In this document: positions 16,625-25,868 of the stretch, one piece after another
Numbering within the stretch: the stretch's first letter is position 1
How the letters are laid out: the number at the start of each line of letters is the position of its first letter
From: PGZG01 sp046292765
GTDB lineage: Bacteria > Pseudomonadota > Gammaproteobacteria > Pseudomonadales > Alcanivoracaceae
Direction: 5' to 3'
DNA length: 64,000 bases
Assembly (NCBI GenBank): GCA_046292765.1
Contig: JBKBQA010000007.1
Location: forward strand, 123,014 to 187,013
The notes under the pieces: model-generated
Databases searched by the model: none
The model's input: only the letters and a program-made list of their open reading frames with translations
What the model was told of the DNA's origin: nothing
Translations under genes and position numbers: made by a program

Positions 16625-17737
16625 TCATACGGGCCGGTAGCGCAGGCACAGGTCCTGCCCTACCGGCTGCACGTCAATCAGTTCCAGCCGCTGCTGCTCG
16701 GCCATGGTGGCGATTTCCGGCAGCAACAACAGTGGCCGCGCCGACGAACCGAGCAGCGTCGGCGCCATGAACACCACCAGCTCATCAAAAAGCTGCTCGC
16801 GCACAAAGGCACCAGCGAGGGTGGCGCCGGCTTCCACCAGCACTTCGTTGCAGCCGCGCTCGGCCAGCAGTCGCAGCAGCTCGCGCAGATCAGAGCCGGA
16901 CCCGGAACCCGGCAGCGGCAGCACCTCCACCCCGCGTTCGCGCAGGGCGGCCATCATCGCTGGCGCCGCCTGACTGATCAGCAGCACCTCACCCGGCGCA
17001 TTGAGCAGCTGGGCATCAAGCGGCATTTGCAAGCGCCGGTCGAGCACCACTCGCAGCGGCTGGCGCACCGGCCCGGGATAGTCCTGATCCGGCCAGTCTT
17101 CCCCTCGTACCGTCAGGGCCGGGTTGTCCGCCAGCACGGTGCCGATACCGGTGATGATGGCCGAGGAGCGGGCACGCAAACGCTGAACCTGATGGCGCGC
17201 CCCGGCACCGGTGATCCATTTCGATTCGCCACTGGCCATGGCGGTGCGGCCATCCAGACTCATGGCCAGTTTGACTCGTACCAGCGGCAGGCCGGTTTCC
17301 ATCCGTTTGATAAAGCCCGGATTCAGCGCCCGCGCCTGATCTTCAAGCAGGCCGCACTCCACCACAATGCCAGCGCCACGCAGCCGCTCTAGCCCCTGTC
17401 CGGCCACCAGCGGATTCGGATCTTGCATGGCCACCACCACCCGCACAACGCCGGCGGCAATCAAGGCATCCGCACAGGGACCAGTGCGACCGGTATGAGA
17501 GCACGGCTCCAGTGTCACGTAGCAGGTGGCGCCGCAGGCCTGCTCGCCCGCCCTGGTCAAGGCATGGCGCTCAGCATGTGCCTCGCCGGCACGTTCATGC
17601 CAGCCTTCGCCCACCACCACGCCATCGCGAACGATCAGGCTACCAACCCGCGGATTCGGGTCCGTGGTGTAGCAGCCGCGCTCGGCCAATGCCAACGCGC
17701 GCTGCATATAGCCTCGGTCGAGATCGGAGAAGGTCAT
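16625..17737 (-). CDS. ribD: Bifunctional diaminohydroxyphosphoribosylaminopyrimidine deaminase / 5-amino-6-(5-phosphoribosylamino)uracil reductase
   Basis: RibD carries out the second and third steps of riboflavin synthesis. Residues 1-145 form the zinc deaminase domain with HAERHA and EPCSHTGRTGPC as zinc and catalytic motifs. Residues 150-370 form the NADPH-dependent reductase domain with VRVKLAMSLDGRTAMASGESKWIT and the VEAGATLAGAF segment. Length 370 is normal. It lies 30 bp downstream of nrdR and 16 bp upstream of ribE, the classical nrdR-ribD-ribE order. Confidence 0.97.
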   Translation of the reverse strand: MTFSDLDRGYMQRALALAERGCYTTDPNPRVGSLIVRDGVVVGEGWHERAGEAHAERHALTRAGEQACGATCYVTLEPCSHTGRTGPCADALIAAGVVRVVVAMQDPNPLVAGQGLERLRGAGIVVECGLLEDQARALNPGFIKRMETGLPLVRVKLAMSLDGRTAMASGESKWITGAGARHQVQRLRARSSAIITGIGTVLADNPALTVRGEDWPDQDYPGPVRQPLRVVLDRRLQMPLDAQLLNAPGEVLLISQAAPAMMAALRERGVEVLPLPGSGSGSDLRELLRLLAERGCNEVLVEAGATLAGAFVREQLFDELVVFMAPTLLGSSARPLLLLPEIATMAEQQRLELIDVQPVGQDLCLRYRPV

Positions 17738-17767
17738 GGGCAGTTCCGCAACCAGACAGTGATGCCC

Positions 17768-18229
17768 TCAAGCATCCTTGGATTGTTCCAGCCGATCAAC
17801 TTCAGCGCGGAAATCGGAGATATCCTGAAAACTGCGATACACCGAGGCAAAACGCACATAGGCTACGGTATCAAGCTGTCGCAGCTCCGCCATCACCAGC
17901 TCGCCGACTACCCGGGCCGGCACTTCACGCTCGCCGGTGGCGCGCAGCTTGTGGGTAATCCGGGTCACCGCAGCATCCAGCGCTTCGAGGCTGACCGGAC
18001 GCTTTTCCAGCGCCCGCATCAAACCTGCACGCAGCTTCATGTCGTCGAAGGGTTCACGCTTGCCATCGGACTTGATCACCCGAGGCATTACCAGCTCAGC
18101 GGTTTCAAAAGTGGTGAAACGCTCGCCACAGCTGCCACATTCCCGACGCCGACGCACCTGCCCGCCGTCAGCGACGAGGCGTGAATCAATCACCTTGGTG
18201 TCATCGGCGCCACAAAACGGGCAATGCAT
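17768..18229 (-). CDS. nrdR: Transcriptional repressor NrdR
   Basis: NrdR represses ribonucleotide reductase genes in response to dATP/ATP. The 153-residue product has an N-terminal zinc ribbon, CPFCGADDTKVIDSR with CGSCGERFTTFE, followed by an ATP-cone domain (VIKSDGKREPFDDMKLRAGLMRALEKRPVS). It begins 6 bp after the glyA stop, so both are in one transcript with the riboflavin genes. Confidence 0.97.
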   Translation of the reverse strand: MHCPFCGADDTKVIDSRLVADGGQVRRRRECGSCGERFTTFETAELVMPRVIKSDGKREPFDDMKLRAGLMRALEKRPVSLEALDAAVTRITHKLRATGEREVPARVVGELVMAELRQLDTVAYVRFASVYRSFQDISDFRAEVDRLEQSKDA

Positions 18230-18235
18230 CGGCGC

Positions 18236-19492
18236 TTACTTCTCGTATACCGGCAGACGGCCGCAGACATCGGCCACCTTGCCTTTTACAGCCTCGATTA
18301 CCGCTGCATCACCCTTGCTGTCGAGCAGGTCGCACATCCAGCCAGCCAGATCACGGCACTCGGCTTCAGCGAAACCGCGCGTCGTCACTGCGGGCGTGCC
18401 AACGCGAAAACCGGAAGTCACAAACGGACTACGCGGATCATTCGGCACGGCGTTCTTGTTCACGGTGATATGGGCGTTACCGAACCAGGCATCAGCGTCT
18501 TTGCCAGTGATATCCTGCTTGATCAGGCTGACCAGGAACAGGTGGTTCTCGGTGCCACCGGACACCACATCGTAGCCACGATCAATAAACACCTGCGCCA
18601 TCGCCTTGGCGTTCTTCACCACGCGTTGCTGGTAGCTAGTGAAATCGGCGCCAAGGGCTTCCTTGAAGCACACCGCCTTGGCGGCAATCACGTGCATCAG
18701 CGGCCCACCCTGAATACCGGGGAACACGGCCGAGTTCAGTTTCTTTTCGATTTCTTCGTTGCGCTTGGCCAGAATCAGGCCGCCACGGGGGCCACGCAGG
18801 GTCTTGTGGGTGGTGGTCGTGACCACATCAGCAAACGGCACCGGGTTCGGATACACGCCAGCCGCGACCAGTCCGGCAACATGTGCCATGTCGACCATCA
18901 GGTAAGCGCCAACCTTGTCGGCGATGGCGCGGAAGCGGGCGAAGTCCAGCACCTGCGAATAGGCCGAGAAACCGGCGATGACCATCTTCGGCTTGTGCTC
19001 CAGCGCCAGACGCTCGACCTCGTCGTAATCGATCAGACCGGTTTCCGGGTTCAGGCCATACTGCACGGCGTGATAGGTCTTGCCGGAGAAATTCGGCGCA
19101 GCGCCGTGGGTCAGGTGACCGCCGTGGGCCAGGCTCATGCCCAGCACGGTATCGCCCGGCTTCAGCAGCGCCAGAAACACAGCGCCGTTGGCCTGGGAAC
19201 CGGAATGGGGCTGGACGTTGGCATAGTCGGCGCCGAACAGCTGGCAGGCGCGATCAATGGCCAGTTGCTCAACCACGTCGACGTGCTCGCAACCACCGTA
19301 GTAGCGCTTGCCGGGGTAGCCCTCGGCGTACTTGTTGGTCAGCACCGTGCCCTGGGCAGCAATGACCGCCGGGGAGGCATAGTTTTCCGAGGCAATCAGC
19401 TCGATATGCGCTTCCTGACGCGTCTCTTCGGCCACCACGGCCGCCTGGATTTCCGGGTCGAATGCAGCGAGGGTGTGCTCTTTACCAAACAT
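18236..19492 (-). CDS. glyA: Serine hydroxymethyltransferase
   Basis: GlyA interconverts serine and glycine with tetrahydrofolate and is the main source of one-carbon units. The 418-residue PLP enzyme shows IELIASENYASPAV near the N-terminus, YAEGYPGKRYYGG, VDMAHVAGLVAAGVYP, and the PLP-lysine motif VVTTTTHKTLRGPRGG near residue 230. The ATG at 19492 gives the standard N-terminus MFGKEHTLAAFDPE; the upstream frame to 19534 lies within the promoter region. It is the first gene of the leftward glyA-nrdR-rib operon. Confidence 0.97.
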   Translation of the reverse strand: MFGKEHTLAAFDPEIQAAVVAEETRQEAHIELIASENYASPAVIAAQGTVLTNKYAEGYPGKRYYGGCEHVDVVEQLAIDRACQLFGADYANVQPHSGSQANGAVFLALLKPGDTVLGMSLAHGGHLTHGAAPNFSGKTYHAVQYGLNPETGLIDYDEVERLALEHKPKMVIAGFSAYSQVLDFARFRAIADKVGAYLMVDMAHVAGLVAAGVYPNPVPFADVVTTTTHKTLRGPRGGLILAKRNEEIEKKLNSAVFPGIQGGPLMHVIAAKAVCFKEALGADFTSYQQRVVKNAKAMAQVFIDRGYDVVSGGTENHLFLVSLIKQDITGKDADAWFGNAHITVNKNAVPNDPRSPFVTSGFRVGTPAVTTRGFAEAECRDLAGWMCDLLDSKGDAAVIEAVKGKVADVCGRLPVYEK

Positions 19493-19532
19493 GGATAGAC
19501 CTTCTCGGTAACCGGGTTTGCGGGGAGGGCGC

Positions 19533-19538
19533 ATTCTA
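19533..19538 (-). promoter_or_regulatory. -10 box of the glyA-nrdR-rib operon
   Basis: TAGAAT on the minus strand lies 40 bp upstream of the glyA ATG; the sequence 17 bp further upstream (GTGATT) is a weak -35. The position fits a short leader. Confidence 0.45.
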
Positions 19539-19623
19539 GCCCAATAGCGGGGCTAAATCACTTTGCCCGACGCGAGTGAAGGCCATGTTTTCGGGGTTCG
19601 GGTGGCTGGCACCTCGTTCCGCA

Positions 19624-19716
19624 GGATGGGTGGGGCGAGGGGCTGGCGGGGCGGTACACAAAGCGTGTATCGGGGAGCGACTGTACCGCCCCGCCAGCCC
19701 CTCGGCCCGCCCATCC
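19624..19716. repeat. Long hairpin element A with conserved 22-nt loop
   Basis: Two arms of 34 bases (19624-19657 and 19683-19716) are complementary at 32 of 34 positions and enclose a 25-nt loop. Loop bases 19661-19682 match bases 55802-55823 of element B (minus strand) at 21 of 22 positions, while the arms of the two elements are unrelated. The core is GTATCGGGGAGCGACT. The element lies in the divergent spacer between glyA and ettA and could be transcribed towards either gene. No coding capacity is assigned. Confidence 0.8.
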
Positions 19717-19811
19717 CAGCACCTGATAACATGCCTCCGACTTTCCCCGGGAGCCCATTTCCGCTAGCGTATGCGCACTTTTTCCACGCCCCTCGCAGCC
19801 ACGGAATCCCC

Positions 19812-21479
19812 ATGTCCCAGTACATCTTCACCATGAACCGGGTCGGTAAGATCGTCCCGCCGAAGAAACAGATTCTCAAGGACATCTCGCTGTCCTTCTT
19901 CCCCGGCGCCAAGATCGGCGTACTCGGCCTGAACGGCTCGGGTAAATCCTCCCTGCTACGCATCATGGCCGGGGTCGACAAGGACTATCTGGGCGAAGCC
20001 CGGCCGCAGCCCGGCATCAAGATCGGCTACCTGGCCCAGGAGCCGGAGCTGGACAACAGCAAGACCGTGCGCGAAGTGGTCGAGGAGGCCCTCGGCGAGA
20101 TCAAGGCCGCCCAGCAGCGCCTTGAGGAGGTCTATGCCGCCTACGCCGAAGAAGGCGCCGACTTCGACAAGCTGGCCGAAGAACAGGCCAAACTCGAGGC
20201 CATCCTCGAAACCGCCGGCGGCCACGACATGGAACGCAAGCTGGAAATCGCCGCCGACGCCCTGCGCCTGCCGCCGTGGGATGCGGAAGTGAAACACCTG
20301 TCCGGTGGTGAGCGCCGCCGGGTCGCCCTGTGCCGCCTGATCCTGTCGGCGCCGGACATGCTACTGCTGGACGAGCCGACCAACCACCTGGACGCCGAAT
20401 CGGTGGCCTGGCTGGAGCGCTACCTGCACGAGTTCAGCGGCACCGTGGTGGCAGTCACCCACGACCGTTACTTCCTTGACAATTCCTGCGAGTGGATTCT
20501 CGAACTGGATCGTGGCGAGGGCATCCCATGGAAAGGCAACTACACCTCGTGGCTGGAACAGAAAGAAAAGCGCCTGGAGCAGGAAGCCAAATCCGAGAGC
20601 GCCCACCGCAAGACGGTCGAGCGCGAGTTGGAGTGGGTGCGGCAGAACCCGAAAGGCCGCCGCGCCAAGAACAAGGCCCGTGTCGCTGCCTTCGAGGAAC
20701 TGGCAAGCGTCGACTTCCAGGAGCGCAATGCCACTCAGGAGCTGTATATCCCGCCCGGCCCCCGTCTGGGCGAGCTGGTATTCGAGCTCAACGGCGTGTC
20801 CAAGCACTTTGACAACAAGGTGCTGTACGAAGACCTCAGCTTCAAGGTACCGCGCGGCGCCATCGTCGGCATCATCGGCCCGAACGGCGCCGGCAAAACC
20901 ACCCTGTTCCGGCTGATGACCGGCCAGGAAACCCCGGACAAAGGCGAAATCATCCGCGGCGATACCGTGGAGCTGGCCTATGTCGACCAGTCCCGTGAAG
21001 ACCTCGCCGGTGAGAAGACTGTCTGGGAGGAAATCTCCGACGGCCTCGATATCCTCAAGGTCGGTAACTTCGAGATGCCGTCGCGGGCCTATATCGGCCG
21101 CTTCAACTTCAAGGGCGCCGATCAGCAGAAGCGGGTCAAGGATCTTTCTGGCGGCGAGCGCAACCGTCTGCATCTGGCCAAACTGCTCAAGCAGGGCGCC
21201 AACGTGTTGCTGCTTGACGAACCGACCAACGACCTCGATGTGGAGACCCTGCGCGCCCTCGAAGAAGCCTTGCTTGCCTTCCCCGGTTGCGCCATTGTTA
21301 TCTCCCACGATCGCTGGTTTCTGGACCGCGTCGCTACCCATATTCTCGCCTTTGAAGGTGACTCGAAAGTGGAGTGGTTCGAGGGCAGCTACAGCGAGTT
21401 TGAGGAGTACCGCCGCCGCACTCTGGGTGACGAAGCCCTGCAACCGAAACGGGTGCGCTACAAACGGATTGAGGTATGA
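19812..21479 (+). CDS. ettA: Energy-dependent translational throttle protein (ABC-F ATPase)
   Basis: EttA binds the ribosomal E site and gates the first steps of elongation according to ATP/ADP level. The 555-residue product has the same length as E. coli EttA and two ABC domains: Walker A GLNGSGKSS and GPNGAGKTT, signatures LSGGERRRVALCRLI and LSGGERNRLHLAKLL, and Walker B LLLDEPTNHLD and LLLDEPTNDLD. The arm and linker regions between them are present (EQKEKRLEQEAKSE, PKGRRAKNKARVAAFEEL). The ATG at 19812 starts MSQYIFTMNRVGK as in relatives. The stop overlaps the ATG of a PilZ-domain gene. Confidence 0.97.
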   Translation: MSQYIFTMNRVGKIVPPKKQILKDISLSFFPGAKIGVLGLNGSGKSSLLRIMAGVDKDYLGEARPQPGIKIGYLAQEPELDNSKTVREVVEEALGEIKAAQQRLEEVYAAYAEEGADFDKLAEEQAKLEAILETAGGHDMERKLEIAADALRLPPWDAEVKHLSGGERRRVALCRLILSAPDMLLLDEPTNHLDAESVAWLERYLHEFSGTVVAVTHDRYFLDNSCEWILELDRGEGIPWKGNYTSWLEQKEKRLEQEAKSESAHRKTVERELEWVRQNPKGRRAKNKARVAAFEELASVDFQERNATQELYIPPGPRLGELVFELNGVSKHFDNKVLYEDLSFKVPRGAIVGIIGPNGAGKTTLFRLMTGQETPDKGEIIRGDTVELAYVDQSREDLAGEKTVWEEISDGLDILKVGNFEMPSRAYIGRFNFKGADQQKRVKDLSGGERNRLHLAKLLKQGANVLLLDEPTNDLDVETLRALEEALLAFPGCAIVISHDRWFLDRVATHILAFEGDSKVEWFEGSYSEFEEYRRRTLGDEALQPKRVRYKRIEV

Positions 21480-21832
21480 CCAAGGCAGACGAGAAACGCC
21501 GTTTTTCGCGGGTGCCCTTCGAGGGCACCGCCCGGCTGCATGCGGGCGACCGGCTGATGCCGGTAGAGTTGCTGGACATCTCGGTACGCGGCGCTCAAGT
21601 GCGCCTGCCCAGCGGACAACAGGTGCAGTCGGAAGACGAATGCCGACTCACCCTGATTCTGGATGACAGTCCGATCCATCTGACACTGGAAAGTCAGGTT
21701 CGCCATGTCAGTGGCGATCAGGCGGGTCTGGTGTTCGTGCTGATTGACGTGACCGACATGCAGCACCTGCGTCGCATTGTCGAGCTCAATCTGGGCGACG
21801 AAAGCCCGATGTACAACATCTCCGAGGACTAA
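21476..21832 (+). CDS. PilZ-domain c-di-GMP-binding protein
   Basis: A 118-residue single PilZ domain. Both ligand motifs are present: RRFSR (R8xxxR12) and DISVRG (DxSxxG, residues 34-39), so binding of cyclic di-GMP is expected. There is no other domain; it would act as a small adaptor. Its ATG overlaps the ettA stop as ATGA, so it is probably translated by coupling from ettA mRNA. Which process it controls cannot be read from the sequence. Confidence 0.9.
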   Translation: MTKADEKRRFSRVPFEGTARLHAGDRLMPVELLDISVRGAQVRLPSGQQVQSEDECRLTLILDDSPIHLTLESQVRHVSGDQAGLVFVLIDVTDMQHLRRIVELNLGDESPMYNISED

Positions 21833-21862
21833 CTCCCGAGCGGGCGCTGCCCGGGCTGCGGC

Positions 21863-23230
21863 TCATGCCATCTGCTCCAGCGCTTCACTCAATGTCGACA
21901 CGGACAAAATATCGATACCCGAAATGGTTCCCCGCGGCATGTTAGCCTTCGCCACAATCGCTCTTCGAAAACCGTGCTTGGCCGCTTCCTGCAGCCGCTC
22001 TTGCCCCTGCTGCACCGGGCGGATTTCGCCACTGAGTCCGACTTCACCGAACACCACCAGATCTTTCGCCAGCGGGCGATCGCGGAAGCTCGACACCATC
22101 GCCAGCAACAACGCCAGATCGGCGCCGGTTTCCACCACCTTGACGCCGCCGACCACGTTGGCAAACACATCCTGATCACCAAGCTGGACACCACCATGGC
22201 GGTGCAATACCGCCAGCAACATGGCGAGCCGGTTCTGCTCCAGACCGACACATACCCGGCGAGGATTGCCGAGGTGGCTTTGGTCCACCAGCGCCTGCAG
22301 CTCCACCAGCAATGGCCGGGTGCCCTCCCAAACCACCGTTACCAACGAACCAGAGGCAATTTCTTCGGCGCGATTGAGAAAAATGGCAGAAGGATTTTTT
22401 ACTTCCCGCAAGCCTTCTCCGGTCATTCCGAACACACCGAGCTCGTTTACTGCGCCGAAGCGATTCTTCAAACCGCGCAACGTCCGAAAACGAGCATCCG
22501 ACGACCCCTCCAGCATCAGCGAACAATCAATCATGTGCTCCAGCACTTTCGGCCCCGCCAGCGTACCATCCTTGGTGACATGGCCAACCAGCAGCAATAC
22601 CGTGCCGGTCTGTTTGGCGAAGCGCGTCAACACCGCCGCGCCCTCGCGCACCTGGGCGACGCTGCCCGGCGATGACTGCAAACCGGCCAGATACATCACC
22701 TGAATGGAATCAATCACCAACAGCTTCGGCTGCTCTTTCCGTGCCAACTCCAGAATGCGTTCGATATCGGTTTCCGCAGCCAGACGGAGGCCATCCCGCG
22801 GCAACTTGAGGCGTTCCGCCCGCATCGCCACCTGCGCAGGTGATTCTTCACCAGTGACATACAGGCACGGCAAATTCTTTGCCAATTGACACATCACCTG
22901 CAACAGCAAGGTGGATTTACCAGCACCGGGATGGCCGCCAATCAGGATTGCCGATCCCGGCACCAGACCGCCGCCCAGCACGCGATCCAGCTCACCGATA
23001 CCAGTGACAATGCGCGGCGTATCTGCCAGCTCAATTTCATCCAGCCGACGCACCGACGCCACTTCACCGGCATAGCCGGTGCGCTCTGCGCTACGCGATG
23101 CCGGCAGGGCAGGATCGGTGACAAACTCGCTGAGGGTGTTCCAGGCACCACAGGCCGGACACTGGCCTTGCCACTTGGGAAAATCAGCGCCACAGTCATT
23201 ACAGACGTAGGCAATTTTTCGCTTTGCCAC
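21863..23230 (-). CDS. radA: DNA repair protein RadA
   Basis: RadA (Sms) is a RecA-like helicase that promotes branch migration during recombination. The 455-residue protein has an N-terminal zinc finger CNDCGADFPKWQGQCPACGAW, Walker A GGHPGAGKST near residue 100, the RadA-specific KNRFG motif at about 258, and a C-terminal Lon-like domain with GGVKVVETGADLALLLAMVSSF. It lies 45 bp downstream of alr on the same strand and converges on the ettA-PilZ pair. Confidence 0.97.
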   Translation of the reverse strand: MAKRKIAYVCNDCGADFPKWQGQCPACGAWNTLSEFVTDPALPASRSAERTGYAGEVASVRRLDEIELADTPRIVTGIGELDRVLGGGLVPGSAILIGGHPGAGKSTLLLQVMCQLAKNLPCLYVTGEESPAQVAMRAERLKLPRDGLRLAAETDIERILELARKEQPKLLVIDSIQVMYLAGLQSSPGSVAQVREGAAVLTRFAKQTGTVLLLVGHVTKDGTLAGPKVLEHMIDCSLMLEGSSDARFRTLRGLKNRFGAVNELGVFGMTGEGLREVKNPSAIFLNRAEEIASGSLVTVVWEGTRPLLVELQALVDQSHLGNPRRVCVGLEQNRLAMLLAVLHRHGGVQLGDQDVFANVVGGVKVVETGADLALLLAMVSSFRDRPLAKDLVVFGEVGLSGEIRPVQQGQERLQEAAKHGFRRAIVAKANMPRGTISGIDILSVSTLSEALEQMA

Positions 23231-23275
23231 ATGCTCTCCAGAACTGCGTTACGGCCCTTGCCGGGGTATCGCCGA

Positions 23276-24364
23276 TCAACATCCGACGCGCAGCGGACGC
23301 GCCGTCAGACGACAGAAAAGTTCATAGCTGATGGTGCCGCAATGGCGTGCCACCTCATCGATATCGATCCGGTCGCCCCACAGCTCAACTTCATCGCCGA
23401 CGCGAACCATGGGCAGGTCGGTGACATCCACCGTGATCATATCCATCGACACGCGCCCAACCAGAGGCGCTCGGCGCCAAAGGTTGTCAGCCGATGCAAT
23501 CGCCACCGGCGTACCGGAGGGCGCATGACGGGGATAGCCATCGCCATAGCCAATGGCAACCACTGCAACAACACTGTCTCGGGCAGCACGCCAGCGACCA
23601 CCGTACCCCACCGTGTCTCCGTCAGGCACCGCATTCACTGCAATGATTCGGGCCGTCAGCCGCTGCGTCACTGCCAGGCCCAGTGTCTTGGCAGAACGAT
23701 CCGCAAAAGGGGACGAGCCATATAGCATGATGCCGGGACGGACCCGGCTACCGACACTATCGGGATAACGAAACAAGGCCGCAGAGTTGGCGGCGCTGAA
23801 CGACAACGAATGCCGACCAGCAAGTTGCTGCAGCCGCTGAAGCTGGGCAACGCCAATCGGGTCGGCGGTCATGTCCGCGCAAGCGAAGTGGCTCACCAGT
23901 CCTGCCAGCACGACCTGATCACAAGCGCGCAGACGGGCAATGATGGCGTCTGCCTGCTCCAGTGACACACCGAGACGATGCATGCCGGTATCAACCTTGA
24001 GCCAGACCGTCACCGAAGACGGCAATAATGTCGCTTCCAGCAGCGCCACCTGCCATGCGCTGTGCACTATCAGTTCACACTGTGCTGCCGCAGCCTGGGT
24101 CAGCTCGTCAGCATCGAACGGGCCTTCCAGAAGCAGCAATGGCAGCTTGATGCCGTTATCACGAAGGGCGACGGCCTCCTCTGCCAGCGCCACACCGAGT
24201 CCGTCAACATCCTGCTCCAGCGCGCGCGCGGCAAATGTCAGGCCATGACCGTAGCCGTCCGCCTTGATCATGGCAAACAGCTGCGCACTGCCAGCAAGTT
24301 CGCGGGCGCGACGGGCATTATGTCGAAGGGATTCAGAACGCAGCTCCAGTCGAGTACCGCGCAT
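23276..24364 (-). CDS. alr: Alanine racemase
   Basis: Alr makes D-alanine for peptidoglycan with PLP. The PLP lysine is in AMIKADGYGHG (K34), and the second active-site motif with catalytic Tyr is DGDTVGYGGRW. RPGIMLYGSSPF and GRVSMDMITVDVTDL are also typical. The 362-residue length is normal. The ATG lies 3 bp after the dnaB stop, and dnaB-alr is a common order in Pseudomonas relatives. This is the biosynthetic or the only copy; the window cannot tell. Confidence 0.97.
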   Translation of the reverse strand: MRGTRLELRSESLRHNARRARELAGSAQLFAMIKADGYGHGLTFAARALEQDVDGLGVALAEEAVALRDNGIKLPLLLLEGPFDADELTQAAAAQCELIVHSAWQVALLEATLLPSSVTVWLKVDTGMHRLGVSLEQADAIIARLRACDQVVLAGLVSHFACADMTADPIGVAQLQRLQQLAGRHSLSFSAANSAALFRYPDSVGSRVRPGIMLYGSSPFADRSAKTLGLAVTQRLTARIIAVNAVPDGDTVGYGGRWRAARDSVVAVVAIGYGDGYPRHAPSGTPVAIASADNLWRRAPLVGRVSMDMITVDVTDLPMVRVGDEVELWGDRIDIDEVARHCGTISYELFCRLTARPLRVGC

Positions 24365-24367
24365 GAC

Positions 24368-25762
24368 TTAGTCGCCCTGATGGTACTGCTGATAGGAATC
24401 GGGAGCGAGGTCATCAAAGCGGGTAAACTCGCCGCGAAAGGCCAGCCGCACAGTGCCGATCGGACCGTTACGCTGCTTGCCGATAATGACCTCGGCAATG
24501 CCTTTTTCTTCCGACTTTTCCTTGGTATAAACCTCGTCGCGATAGAGGAACATAATCAAATCAGCGTCCTGCTCAATGGCGCCAGATTCCCGCAGATCCG
24601 ACATCACCGGACGCTTGTTCGGTCGTTGCTCAAGTGACCGGTTCAGCTGCGACAAGGCAACCACGGGAACACTCAGCTCTTTAGCGAGACTTTTCAGCGA
24701 GCGGGAGATTTCGGAGATTTCGTTAACCCGGTTTTCAACACCCGGCACCTGCATCAACTGCAGATAATCGACCATGATCAAGCCGAGCTCGCCACCACAT
24801 TCACGGGCCACACGGCGAGCCCGGGCGCGTACGTCCATTGGGCTTAGTGCCGGCGTGTCATCGATAAAAAACTTTTGTGGCGTCAGCAACTGCATGGCGG
24901 AGGCCACCCGAGCCCAATCGTCCTGAGTCAGACGACCGGAAAGAATATTGCGCAGGTTAATCCGGCCAAGCGATGCAAGCATACGCATGACGATACTTTC
25001 CGCCGGCATTTCCATTGAGAACACCAGCACCGGCTTGCCACTCTTGATCGCCACGCTTTCACACATATTCATGGCAAAGGTGGTTTTCCCCATGGAGGGT
25101 CGCGCCGCCACCACCACCATATCCGAAGGCTGCAAGCCGGCGGTCATCTTGTCGAGTTCATCGAACCCGGTGGAGACACCCGTCACTGGCTGCTTGTTGC
25201 GGAACAACTCTTCAATGCGTCCCACCGCGCTGGTCAGTACATCCTTGATCGCCCGCGGCCCACTGCCCTTGAGCTGCTGCTCGGCAATAGCAAAGATGCC
25301 GGACTCCGCCTTGTCGAGGATCTCAGCACTGCTGGCGCCCTTCGGGTTATAGGCATTATCCGCCACCTCATTGGACACCGTGATCAGCTGGCGCAGCACC
25401 GAACGCTCACGAACGATATCGGCGTAGGCGGCGATGTTGGCAGCACTGGGTGTATTGCGGGCCAGATCACTCAGGTAGGCCACACCGCCGGCGGATTCCA
25501 GTTGTGCGAGCTGCTGCAATGCCTGCGATACCGTGATCAGATCGCGGGGTTTGCTCTCCTCCGCCAGCTGCAGCATGACTCGGAATATCTGCTTGTGCTC
25601 GCGGCGATAAAAGTCATGTTCACCGACCCGTTCGGACACCAGATCCCAGGCCTCCTCGCTCAGCATCAGCCCGCCGAGCACCGCCTGCTCCGCCTCCACC
25701 GACTGGGGCGGAAGGCGCAGGGATTCGGGCAGATGCTGATCGAAGTTCAGGGGCTCATTCAT
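24368..25762 (-). CDS. dnaB: Replicative DNA helicase
   Basis: DnaB is the hexameric helicase at the replication fork. The 464-residue product has the N-terminal primase-interaction domain (QSVEAEQAVLGGLMLS), the linker, and the RecA-like domain with Walker A AARPSMGKTTFAMN, LIMVDYLQLM as Walker B, and SQLNRSLEQRPNKRPVMSDLRESGAIEQDAD near the C-terminus. The ATG at 25762 gives the usual short N-terminal extension; the frame further upstream runs through the rplI terminator and is not used. No intein is present at the common insertion sites. Confidence 0.98.
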   Translation of the reverse strand: MNEPLNFDQHLPESLRLPPQSVEAEQAVLGGLMLSEEAWDLVSERVGEHDFYRREHKQIFRVMLQLAEESKPRDLITVSQALQQLAQLESAGGVAYLSDLARNTPSAANIAAYADIVRERSVLRQLITVSNEVADNAYNPKGASSAEILDKAESGIFAIAEQQLKGSGPRAIKDVLTSAVGRIEELFRNKQPVTGVSTGFDELDKMTAGLQPSDMVVVAARPSMGKTTFAMNMCESVAIKSGKPVLVFSMEMPAESIVMRMLASLGRINLRNILSGRLTQDDWARVASAMQLLTPQKFFIDDTPALSPMDVRARARRVARECGGELGLIMVDYLQLMQVPGVENRVNEISEISRSLKSLAKELSVPVVALSQLNRSLEQRPNKRPVMSDLRESGAIEQDADLIMFLYRDEVYTKEKSEEKGIAEVIIGKQRNGPIGTVRLAFRGEFTRFDDLAPDSYQQYHQGD

Positions 25763-25792
25763 GGCAATCGAAAACCGCAAGGCAATGAAACG

Positions 25793-25824
25793 AAAACGGG
25801 CACTGTCATCGCTGACAGTGCCCG
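25793..25824 (-). terminator. Rho-independent terminator of the rpsF-priB-rpsR-rplI operon
   Basis: A perfect 12-bp stem (25797-25808 with 25813-25824) is closed by a GCGA tetraloop on the minus strand and followed by TTTTCGTTT. It lies 45 bp after the rplI stop. Confidence 0.85.
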
Positions 25825-25868
25825 CATTGTGACCCAGCGCCCCGACCGGGGCAAAGGGCTTTTCGGTA

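Noticed and set aside
19553..19981. Frames on both strands through the palindrome upstream of ettA
   Set aside because: Their length is created by the GC-rich inverted repeat; no start signals or family features.
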